From positions 1 through 11,460 of the forward strand of contig JAITLF010000291.1 in assembly GCA_031278025.1 (NCBI GenBank): a stretch of DNA of 11,460 bases, given 5' to 3'. Source of the DNA: Treponema sp. (GTDB taxonomy: Bacteria; Spirochaetota; Spirochaetia; Treponematales; Breznakiellaceae). Below, piece after piece: positions 1-6,127 of the stretch (positions are counted from its first letter, which is position 1; each line of letters begins with the position of its first letter). The position numbers and the translations under genes were made by a program. The notes beneath the pieces were generated by a model. It saw only the letters and a program-made list of their open reading frames with translations. It ran no database searches and had not been told where the DNA came from.

Positions 1-57
1 TGCATCTGGCTTTATCGTAACAAATTGGGAAGGTATATGCTACAGCATATGCTATGC

Positions 58-278
58 GGGTCTGGAACTTCCAGACCTGGGTCTAGAAGTTCCAGACCTG
101 GGTCTAGAAGTTCCAGACCTGGGTCTAGAAGTTCCAGACCTGGGTCTAGAACTTCCAGACCTGGGTCTAGAGGTTCCAGACCTGGGTCTAGAAGTTCCAG
201 ACCTGGGTCTAGAACTTCCAGACCTGGGTCTAGAGGTTCCAGACCTGGGTCTAGAAGTTCCAGACCTGGGTCTGGTGG
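58..278. repeat. Tandem array of ten 21-bp quasi-palindromic units
   Basis: Ten consecutive units with a 21-bp period. Each has a 12-nt core AGACCTGGGTCT (starts at 73, 94, 115, 136, 157, 178, 199, 220, 241 and 262) followed by a 9-nt spacer such as AGAAGTTCC. The core has 5-bp inverted arms around a central TG, and the spacer is itself roughly palindromic, so GGTCT and AGACC also pair across each unit boundary. A half unit (GGGTCT plus spacer) precedes the first core at 59. Units are almost identical; the main variation is in spacer positions 2-3 (AG-A-A-G, A-A-C or A-G-G types). Because 21 is a multiple of 3, long frames stay open on both strands: heptads of the type SRPGSRS on plus and LDPGLEL on minus. 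I see no ribosome-binding site or composition supporting translation, so I treat it as non-coding repeat DNA. It lies downstream of the minus-strand envelope operon. Its function is unknown. Confidence 0.93.
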
Positions 279-409
279 CTGCGGGGTGCTGCCCCGCAAG
301 ACTCCGCCGGGAGACCCAAGGCCCCCCGGCCCCCCCTAATGCGGGGAAAGATGCTAGTTTTTTATGATTCCGCAGTATGCTGCGGAGTACGAGAAGTGTG
401 GATTACGGG
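279..409. other. Gene-free stretch with two hairpins
   Basis: No gene is visible here. Two stem-loops are. The first is TGCGGGG (280-286) paired with CCCCGCA (292-298) around a 5-nt loop, at the edge of the 21-bp array. The second is CCGCAG (370-375) paired with CTGCGG (380-385) around TATG, 25 bases past the stop codon of the minus-strand operon. The second could help end that operon's transcript, but read on the minus strand it is followed by an A-rich rather than a T-rich run, so it is not a standard intrinsic terminator. A C-rich tract lies at 322-336. Confidence 0.5.
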
Positions 410-1990
410 CTAGAAAGAGTAGGTCAGTGCGGTCTTGATAAACCCGTTGTTACGGTACTGCCCCAGTTCGCCTTTTTCGTCGCCGGCGAAGATGCCGCCT
501 GAAAGTTCCAGGGCTACGTCTCCTTTGGTCCAGATGAGGGCCGGAATGATGTAACAATCCATGTCCTCAATTCCCCAGATGCCGGTGGCCCGCAGTTCCA
601 ATTCATCCCGCAAGAACTTTTTGGAAAGTACCAGGGTAAGCCGGGTGCTCGTAATATCGGAATCCGCCTCAATATCCGGGTGGAGGATACTACCCGAACC
701 GGTTTTGCTGTCCAAGAGCCTGATGTTCTCGTTCACCTGGAGGTTCACGTTGATGCCTGCGAAGATGTCCCGATCAAACCCCAGAGACCATGCCAGGGAG
801 GGATTGTACACCAGCCCGTCGTCCCCCTTGAGGTCTTCGGTGATGTTCGCCGCGAATTCCCCCCGGAAGTTGAAGCCCCATAAGACCTGCGCGTAATCAA
901 CGCCGATCTGATGATAGCGGGTATAGACGATGTCAACCACGTCCAGCGGATTAAGAGAAGCCAAAATCTGGCGGATACTGTCTCTGATTTCTTGGGCTTT
1001 TAAGACCTCTGTTGAAGTCATGCTATCGCCCTTCCCGGTAATGCTGGCTAGCTCAATGGCCTTGGCGGTAATAGTGCCGGACAAATTCGAAATGCCCTGT
1101 TCATTCAACGCGAAGGCGGGGCGCGGGAGAAAGCCGCTGTAATACTGGACGCCTATATCCGACGAACCGGCGGTGGCGGTAAGCCGCAAGCCCCCCTGGG
1201 CGTACTCCAGCGTGGAGGTGTCAATACTTACCTGGGCCGGATCAATAGAAGGAGGGGGATCGTTTATTCCCAAGGTTGGCAATAAGGCAAACTGCGAGCC
1301 AAACCGGGCGGAAATCTTATTTTGGAAATCCGCCACCTGGGAAGAGGCCCACCGGTCGTCAGGGGACTGGGCAAAGCGATGGCCTTCAAACCAGGGGACA
1401 AAGACCCCTTCGATCTTGACCCCTTCGATCTTGGCAAAGGCCCCTATGTCATAGGAAGCCCGGATCAGGGGGCGGGCTATCTTGATGGACTGAATGTCGG
1501 ACATGGCCGAAAGGTCTGAATAGTCCAGGGGGTTTATCACATCCAGGGGGCCCAGGCTGTCGGCCTTGCCCCAGGTGAGTTTCCGCAAGCCCCCCTCAAC
1601 CGTAAGCTTACCGAAAAAAGCGCGGACATAGGCTTCGTTCAGCGACAGTATCCGGGACGGGTCGTTGAAGTCGGGACGCAGGTTTAGATTGATTACCCCA
1701 TCGGCATTAGAAGCCGACGCGGAAAAATTGAGTTCCCCTGAAAAAATATTCCCCGGCCGTATACCGCGGAACGCCTCGGCGGATTCGAATTCTTCGGCGT
1801 AAAAGATAAGTTCCCCCTGGGCTTTTCCGTTTATGGCCGCCCCGGTAATCAGGGAACCTATGCCGCTTCCGTCCGCCGTCCCGCCCGATTCTTCCTCATC
1901 AAATCCAAACCCAAACCCCTCTTGCCCCTGAATGGATACGGCCGCCGCCAACAGGAGGCCAAGCGCAAGGGCGGAAAATCTGGCTTTCAT
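410..1990 (-). CDS. Predicted outer-membrane beta-barrel protein (third gene of RND operon)
   Basis: 526 aa. Seen: a type I signal peptide (MKAR, a hydrophobic run to about residue 19, cleavage near 20-23); then a Gly-Phe/acidic stretch at residues 25-35 (GFGFGFDEEES); then a long sequence of alternating polar and hydrophobic strands with many aromatics; and a C-terminus ending ALTYSF, the terminal-Phe signature of BAM-assembled barrels. No transmembrane helix is seen after the signal. From family knowledge, DUF1302-like and porin-like barrels often sit beside RND/MMPL exporters and LolA-like proteins and are taken to be the outer-membrane partner; I infer that role here. The start ATG at 1988-1990 overlaps the stop of the upstream gene (ATGA) and is preceded by GGGAGGG at a good distance, so translation is probably coupled. 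It could instead be a general porin. Barrel call fairly sure, family name unsure. Confidence 0.8.
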   Translation of the reverse strand: MKARFSALALGLLLAAAVSIQGQEGFGFGFDEEESGGTADGSGIGSLITGAAINGKAQGELIFYAEEFESAEAFRGIRPGNIFSGELNFSASASNADGVINLNLRPDFNDPSRILSLNEAYVRAFFGKLTVEGGLRKLTWGKADSLGPLDVINPLDYSDLSAMSDIQSIKIARPLIRASYDIGAFAKIEGVKIEGVFVPWFEGHRFAQSPDDRWASSQVADFQNKISARFGSQFALLPTLGINDPPPSIDPAQVSIDTSTLEYAQGGLRLTATAGSSDIGVQYYSGFLPRPAFALNEQGISNLSGTITAKAIELASITGKGDSMTSTEVLKAQEIRDSIRQILASLNPLDVVDIVYTRYHQIGVDYAQVLWGFNFRGEFAANITEDLKGDDGLVYNPSLAWSLGFDRDIFAGINVNLQVNENIRLLDSKTGSGSILHPDIEADSDITSTRLTLVLSKKFLRDELELRATGIWGIEDMDCYIIPALIWTKGDVALELSGGIFAGDEKGELGQYRNNGFIKTALTYSF

Positions 1991-2763
1991 CGGACCCTCC
2001 CGGTTTCAAGATAGGCGGTAGTAAACACACCTTCCGGAATGGAATCATCGTACTTCAGGATATCCATGTATATAGCGGTGGAGGTACCTGCGGCCGGTGT
2101 AGCCATGGTTGTTACCATAGCGGTAAGCCTGCCCTGTATTTCCTTGATCTCTTTCATTTCCGCGATCTTAACCGGGGAATTCGTATTCCGCCGGTCATAC
2201 AGCTCAATCCTATACACGATCTTCGTGTCTTTATCGATCCACTGAACCATGCGGGAGTATTGATACGAACTGTCAACAGGCCGGGACTCGATCACGTAAC
2301 AGGCCTTTCCATTGTAAGCTTCTTCTCTTAGATGAGTATGGCTGTCCAGGCCGGCGTCGCGGCTGGCGGAGGAAATGTCATCGTAGGAAAAATCAGTCCC
2401 CATGAAGCTCCCCGATCCATCGGAGGCCGCGATGCGCCGAACTTTTCCCAGGGATGGCACGAAAATCCACCGGTCCTCCGCACCGCTGGAATTCTCCATG
2501 GTGAGGAACCGGGTTCCCGCTACGCTGGCCGGGCGCTGAAACACGATGATGGTCCGGTCCCCCTTGGGGCCTTCCTTGGAATACTGATCAATTACGCGCT
2601 CGCTGGTGCTTCCGTCTTTCGCGGTGATCACCATCCGCGACCGGCTTGACACGGTATTGGCGGTAATACGGTCCCGGGAAGCGCGTACAACAGCCGCCGC
2701 GTCTTGGGCAAAAACGGCGGTTCCGGCAAGTATCATCATAATTCCCATGACGACTCTTTTCAT
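1987..2763 (-). CDS. LolA-like periplasmic protein (outer membrane lipoprotein-sorting family)
   Basis: 258 aa. A clear signal peptide (MKRVV, hydrophobic to residue 19, VFA then Q) exports it to the periplasm; there is no lipobox Cys. The mature part matches the COG2834/LolA_like pattern: an early strand pair with KDG and ERVIDQYSKEGP, then P-x-SVAGTRFL, DRWIFVPSLGKVRRI and SFMGTDFSYDDI. These blocks are typical of the half-barrel lipid-binding fold found next to RND exporters, rather than of LolA itself. Inferred role: carries a lipid or other hydrophobic molecule between the inner-membrane pump (next gene upstream) and the outer-membrane barrel (next gene downstream). The start at 2761-2763 follows AGGAGAG, 8 nt away. 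Only 3 bp separate it from the pump gene's stop, and it overlaps the barrel gene by 4 bp, so the three form one transcript. The substrate cannot be read from the sequence. Confidence 0.85.
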   Translation of the reverse strand: MKRVVMGIMMILAGTAVFAQDAAAVVRASRDRITANTVSSRSRMVITAKDGSTSERVIDQYSKEGPKGDRTIIVFQRPASVAGTRFLTMENSSGAEDRWIFVPSLGKVRRIAASDGSGSFMGTDFSYDDISSASRDAGLDSHTHLREEAYNGKACYVIESRPVDSSYQYSRMVQWIDKDTKIVYRIELYDRRNTNSPVKIAEMKEIKEIQGRLTAMVTTMATPAAGTSTAIYMDILKYDDSIPEGVFTTAYLETGRVR

Positions 2764-2766
2764 AAC

Positions 2767-5463
2767 TTAACTCTCCTGTATTTCTCTTGTAATAAATCGG
2801 GGCTGAATCAAATTGAGCAGTACCGGGATCACGGTCAGGCTTACCACCGAGCTGGTTCCCATGGTCAGCGCAATGAGAAGCCCTAAATCGGCAAGCATAT
2901 TAAACTGGGAAAAGAGGAGTACCGCGAAGCCCGCGCCCACGGAAGCGGCGTTGATCAAGATAGCCTTTCCGGATGTGGCGTAGGCCCTGCGCAGAAAGTC
3001 TCCCTTTCCCCCGGCGGCCCGGTATTCCCGCTTGTAGGCGTCCAGAAAGTGAATCGTATAGTCAATCCCGATGCCGACAGAAACACTGGCGACCATGGCC
3101 GTCCCGATGTTCAGCTTGATCCCCGCAAAGCCCATCACGGCGAAATTAATCAGAATGGAAATGGAAAGCGGCGCGATGCCCACCGCTCCCGCGATAAAAG
3201 ACCGGTTGGAAACAGCGATGATGATGAATACCAGAACCAGGGAGACGATCACGGATATAAGCTGGGATTGAACCACCAGGACGTTAAGGGCCGCTTCCAC
3301 CATAGCGACGCCGCCGACCGTTACCCTGATTCCCGGCGGGATGTTGGCTTCAAGATACCGGTCTATTTCCCGGTAAGCGGAATCACTGTCGTGCTGGCCC
3401 ACCGTCCGGAGCTGGACAGTGGTCTTAATCGCTGTGGGCTCCAGGGGATCATTGGCATACTCACTGATGTTGCCCGAAAGGAGTACCAGGTAATTTGACA
3501 CCAGACGCTGAAGCTCTTCAGGAGCGGTCTTCCCATACCGGAGGGGATCCGTGGGTATCTCGTAATAGGCGGCGCCTTCGTAGTTGACCAGGCGTTTAAT
3601 CTCCTTTACCAGGCTGTTGGCATCCATTCCCAGCTTCTTCCCCGCCGCCCGGTCAAAAAGGAGGGCCAGTTCCTCCGCCGTATACACCCTGGTCTTGAAA
3701 TCGTCCTCCCCGGCGGGTTCTTCGTCCGCCTCCGGAACGCCGCCTGAAGCCTCCGGTGCGCTAAAGCCAAAATCTCCTAATTCATCCTCGCCGCCAAACC
3801 CGAATCCGGGGCCTTCCCCGTCTCCTTCTTCAAACCCGAATCCGGGGTCCGCGTTATTTTCCGCGCCTCCCCTGCCGGAGGGCCTGAGTCCGCCGGGGCT
3901 TTCACCAATGTTGAACACCTGGTTGATCCGTTTTATAAGCCCGCTAAAACCCATCGTCTTGCCGACTTCGGGAACCTTTTCCGAAAGATAGGTGTTAAGT
4001 CCATCCATGACGCTCAGGGAATCGGGATGGAGCAGGGTTTCCGTACTATCGGCTTCAAACACCACGCTCACCACTTTGGAACCGCCGAACTTCTCCCGGA
4101 TAAACACATCGGATTTATAAATATCCGTATCCGGCTTAAAGTATTCCACCATGACATTATCAATGATAACCTTGGAAAGGCCGTAAATCGAAACCGCCGC
4201 CGCCGCCAGGGTAGCAAAAAGGATAAGCCGCTTTTTCCGCACTATCCCCCAGAAGGAATCAGCGATGGTAATACTGAGGGCATCAAACTCCGGGTTCCCC
4301 TCTCCGCCGGGAAAAGTTCCCCGCCGCCGCCGGGTTAGGGGTTTGGGGCCCCGGATGAGGATGAGGGCAGGGATCAGGGTTACCGCCACCCCAAAGGCGA
4401 CCGCCACCCCGAAGCTGGAAAAGACGCCGAATTCCCGGATAGGCAGCACGGAAGTAAAACAATTGGAAAAAAATCCAACAAAAGTGGTCAAGGCGGCAAG
4501 GAACACGGGTTTCCCGATTTTCCTCAGAAGCTCAAAGACCAGTTCCCGGTGTTCTTCGGCGCTCAGGGTCCGCTCCCCCATATCGGTGATGTAGTGGGTG
4601 ATCACATGAATTCCATAAGCGCTTCCCACCGCGATAAGAATCACCGGGAGTACCGTGGAGATGACGGAAAGTTTTACGCCAAAAAGGGGCATGGCCCCTA
4701 TGGCCCAGACCACGGCAACCACCACCGTAAGGAGGGGAAGAACCACTGCGGTAAACCGGCGGAACGAGAAGAAAAGTATCCCCAACACCACGATTACTAC
4801 CAGGGGAACAAGAAATACCAAGTCCGCGTTGATAGCTTCGTTGACCGTGGCGCTGACCACGGGCATACCGGTAACGTGTACTTCCGCCATGCCGGCGAAC
4901 ATCTCCCGTGCCAGATCGCGGATATGCATAAAGCTGTCGGACACCTCCCGGCTGCCCGCTTCCTCAGACGCTATATCCAGGGGTACGAGAACCTGGGTGG
5001 CGCTGAAGTCGTCGGAAACCAGGGTACGCTCGTACATATCCCAGGACAGCACCCGCCGCTTGAGTTCGGCAACCTCTTCGGGAGTTCCGGAAAAATCATC
5101 CCCCACCAATTTCTCTACAATGATGGCATCCGCATCGCCGGTTATAAATTCGGCGGTAACCAGGGAATTAACATCCTCGACAATTTCAATTTCCTCAATC
5201 CGCGATACATATTCCCTCAGCCGGGCAAGAAAAGTCGCGTCGAACACGGTCCCGTATCTGCGCTCAAGGCCTACCAGGATAAACAAGGAACTTCCAAAAA
5301 CATCATCGATCCGCTTGGATACCAGACGGGCTTCGTCATCGGTGGGGACGAACCGGAGATTGTTGTTGTCAATCTCCGCTCGTGGCAGCTGCAGGGCGAA
5401 AAAAACGGTCAGCACGCCGATTACCGCGACAATAAGCCAGGGATGTCTAAAAAACGCCCGCAT
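2767..5463 (-). CDS. RND superfamily exporter, MMPL/HAE3 type
   Basis: 898 aa from my chosen start (MRAFFRHPW). The frame is open to an ATG at 5568 (933 aa), but that start has no Shine-Dalgarno and would leave only about 9 nt of leader; ATG 5479-5481 is also weak, whereas ATG 5461-5463 follows AGAGGA at a good distance. Seen: two halves of six helices (TM1 about residues 8-25; TM2-6 about 214-370; TM7 about 412-430; TM8-12 about 731-885). Periplasmic domains lie at about 26-213 and 431-730. TM10 carries GIGIDYTIH, the Asp-Tyr proton-relay motif of MMPL/HAE3 proteins; the matching TM4 position reads VGSAYGIH and lacks the Asp. The second periplasmic domain holds a Gly-Phe/acidic insert at about 521-587. 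Family role: proton-driven export or movement of hydrophobic molecules from the inner membrane. Operon position points to a lipid-like substrate handed to the LolA-like protein. Confidence 0.9.
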   Translation of the reverse strand: MRAFFRHPWLIVAVIGVLTVFFALQLPRAEIDNNNLRFVPTDDEARLVSKRIDDVFGSSLFILVGLERRYGTVFDATFLARLREYVSRIEEIEIVEDVNSLVTAEFITGDADAIIVEKLVGDDFSGTPEEVAELKRRVLSWDMYERTLVSDDFSATQVLVPLDIASEEAGSREVSDSFMHIRDLAREMFAGMAEVHVTGMPVVSATVNEAINADLVFLVPLVVIVVLGILFFSFRRFTAVVLPLLTVVVAVVWAIGAMPLFGVKLSVISTVLPVILIAVGSAYGIHVITHYITDMGERTLSAEEHRELVFELLRKIGKPVFLAALTTFVGFFSNCFTSVLPIREFGVFSSFGVAVAFGVAVTLIPALILIRGPKPLTRRRRGTFPGGEGNPEFDALSITIADSFWGIVRKKRLILFATLAAAAVSIYGLSKVIIDNVMVEYFKPDTDIYKSDVFIREKFGGSKVVSVVFEADSTETLLHPDSLSVMDGLNTYLSEKVPEVGKTMGFSGLIKRINQVFNIGESPGGLRPSGRGGAENNADPGFGFEEGDGEGPGFGFGGEDELGDFGFSAPEASGGVPEADEEPAGEDDFKTRVYTAEELALLFDRAAGKKLGMDANSLVKEIKRLVNYEGAAYYEIPTDPLRYGKTAPEELQRLVSNYLVLLSGNISEYANDPLEPTAIKTTVQLRTVGQHDSDSAYREIDRYLEANIPPGIRVTVGGVAMVEAALNVLVVQSQLISVIVSLVLVFIIIAVSNRSFIAGAVGIAPLSISILINFAVMGFAGIKLNIGTAMVASVSVGIGIDYTIHFLDAYKREYRAAGGKGDFLRRAYATSGKAILINAASVGAGFAVLLFSQFNMLADLGLLIALTMGTSSVVSLTVIPVLLNLIQPRFITREIQES
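3703..3903 (-). other. Low-complexity Gly-Phe/acidic insert within the RND protein
   Basis: This codes for about 67 residues rich in Gly, Glu, Asp, Pro and Phe, with three Gly-Phe blocks (DPGFGFEEG, GPGFGFGGED, DFGFSAPE). At DNA level the 16-mer AAACCCGAATCCGGGG occurs twice, at 3796-3811 and 3832-3847, 36 bp apart, so the segment grew partly by local duplication. It lies in the second periplasmic domain. The neighbouring outer-membrane barrel begins its mature chain with a similar GFGFGFDEEES block. It is probably a disordered periplasmic tether or contact segment; that function is inference. Confidence 0.75.
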
Positions 5464-5583
5464 AATTTTCCTCTTCTTCATTTTTTCTTTCGTAATTTTT
5501 TCTTTCGGAAAAGCCGGAACAGCCGGAAAATTCCCCCGTTCTCCGTAACATTTTCCCCAAAAACCCATTTTTTATTGATCTTT

Positions 5584-5612
5584 ACTATATAAACACACTT
5601 CCGGTTCGTCAA
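5584..5612 (-). promoter_or_regulatory. Sigma-70-type promoter of the RND operon
   Basis: On the minus strand, TTGACG (5612-5607) and TATAGT (5589-5584) are separated by exactly 17 bp. Transcription would start near 5577, giving a leader of about 114 nt before the ATG at 5463. It is the best consensus match I see in any intergenic region of the window. The -35 box lies about 10 bp from the target duplication of the adjacent inserted element, so the insertion replaced everything upstream of the core promoter. Confidence 0.7.
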
Positions 5613-5621
5613 GGCGAAATA

Positions 5622-5631
5622 CGCAACCCCC
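5622..5631. repeat. Left target-site duplication of element copy 1
   Basis: CGCAACCCCC immediately before the left terminal repeat is repeated exactly at 6093-6102 immediately after the right terminal repeat. One further C could belong to either the duplication or the element, so the length is 10 or 11 bp. This marks a genuine transposition event. Confidence 0.85.
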
Positions 5632-5820
5632 CAGGGCGAGCGCATTAAACATTCTTAGGGAACAGCCGCCACAGGTTTCCTTACCGCCGCCGGCGGCTAC
5701 GGCGGCAACAGCGGCGGCTACGACGCCTCGCCAGACTTCATCATGATGTCCTGCGCGGTTTCTGGCGGCGGTACCGGCGGGTACTACCGGCAGCTGACGG
5801 CGGCGGGGCCTGCGGAGTGT

Positions 5821-6051
5821 AACCCCGGGTTTACGGCGTGCAAACCCGAGTTTTTGCGCCGCAACACTGGTTGTGCGCAGCGCAAAAGTATTTTTGCGCT
5901 GCGGAAAAGTATTTTTGCGCTGCGGAAAAGTGTTTTTGCGCTGCGGAAAAGTGTTTTTGCGCCGCGCAAAAGTGTTTTTGTGCAGCGCAAAAATGTTTTT
6001 GCGCTGCACAAACCCGGGTTTCTGATCAATAAACCCGGGTCCGGCAACACC
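5821..6051. repeat. Eleven 21-bp units in perfect register inside element copy 1
   Basis: Eleven consecutive units of exactly 21 bp start at 5821, 5842, 5863, 5884, 5905, 5926, 5947, 5968, 5989, 6010 and 6031. Each is a 12-nt A-start/T-end core plus a 9-nt spacer. Outer units carry cores such as AAACCCGGGTTT (a perfect palindrome); inner units carry AAAAGTATTTTT or AAAAGTGTTTTT with spacers such as GCGCTGCGG. AGCGC and GCGCT in neighbouring spacers can also pair. The inner units 5884-5988 are the most alike and look recently amplified. In any frame they encode heptads, for example KSIFALR on plus, without stops, but nothing suggests translation. Confidence 0.9.
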
Positions 6052-6055
6052 GGAT

Positions 6056-6077
6056 CCCCGGCGGGGTATTCTTTTTT
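6056..6077 (+). terminator. Terminator-like hairpin at right end of element copy 1
   Basis: CCCC (6056-6059) pairs with GGGG (6063-6066) around GGC, followed by TATTC and six T (6072-6077). A second hairpin, TCCGG-CAACA-CCGGA (6040-6054), precedes it. The same arrangement is kept in copy 2. The stem is short, so termination strength is uncertain. If active, plus-strand RNA started inside the element would stop before the downstream gene. Confidence 0.45.
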
Positions 6078-6092
6078 AATGCGCTCGCCCTG

Positions 6093-6102
6093 CGCAACCC
6101 CC
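6093..6102. repeat. Right target-site duplication of element copy 1
   Basis: CGCAACCCCC, an exact copy of 5622-5631, directly abuts the right inverted repeat. It ends 25 bp before the hemolysin III start codon. Confidence 0.85.
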
Positions 6103-6127
6103 CGGCGGTTCCCGTGTCGTATAGGGC

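Larger units (their letters stand above)
5632..6092. mobile_element. MITE-like non-autonomous element, copy 1 (461 bp)
   Basis: The ends are perfect 18-bp inverted repeats: CAGGGCGAGCGCATTAAA at 5632-5649 and its exact reverse complement at 6075-6092. They are flanked by a 10-bp direct duplication. No transposase is encoded. The interior has a GC-rich left part (about 5650-5820, with CGGCGG runs and a CATCATGATG palindrome) and a right part made of eleven 21-bp units (5821-6051), ending in hairpins and a T6 run. It lies between the divergent RND operon and the hemolysin III gene. The same element recurs at 10495-10770. CAGGG ends and a duplication of about 10 bp recall IS4-family elements, so an IS4-type transposase elsewhere in the genome may move it; that link is inference. 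A long minus-strand frame (5572-6009) crosses the element but looks non-coding. Confidence 0.88.

Noticed and set aside
58..278. CRISPR array
   Set aside because: The 9-nt spacers are almost all alike and far too short, the unit is 21 bp and there are no cas genes. The arrays in the elements fail for the same reasons.
25..339. Open frames of about 100 codons on both strands over the 58-278 array (heptads SRPGSRS and LDPGLEL)
   Set aside because: They are open only because the repeat unit is a multiple of 3. There is no ribosome-binding site, and both strands are equally open.
35..385. Terminal inverted repeats bounding the first array (hairpins at 35-50 and 370-385)
   Set aside because: The two hairpins share only a loose CCGCA/TATGCTG similarity needing a 3-base gap, and no target duplication is visible. 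I cannot support an element boundary.
5463..5568. Longer RND protein starting at 5568
   Set aside because: There is no Shine-Dalgarno, the leader would be about 9 nt from the predicted transcript start, and the extra 35 residues are low-complexity Lys-rich; ATG 5463 has a good site just before the first helix.
4549..5592. A 347-aa plus-strand open frame opposite the RND gene
   Set aside because: It is antisense to a gene with clear family motifs, His/Gly/Asn-rich with no recognisable domain; a shadow frame.
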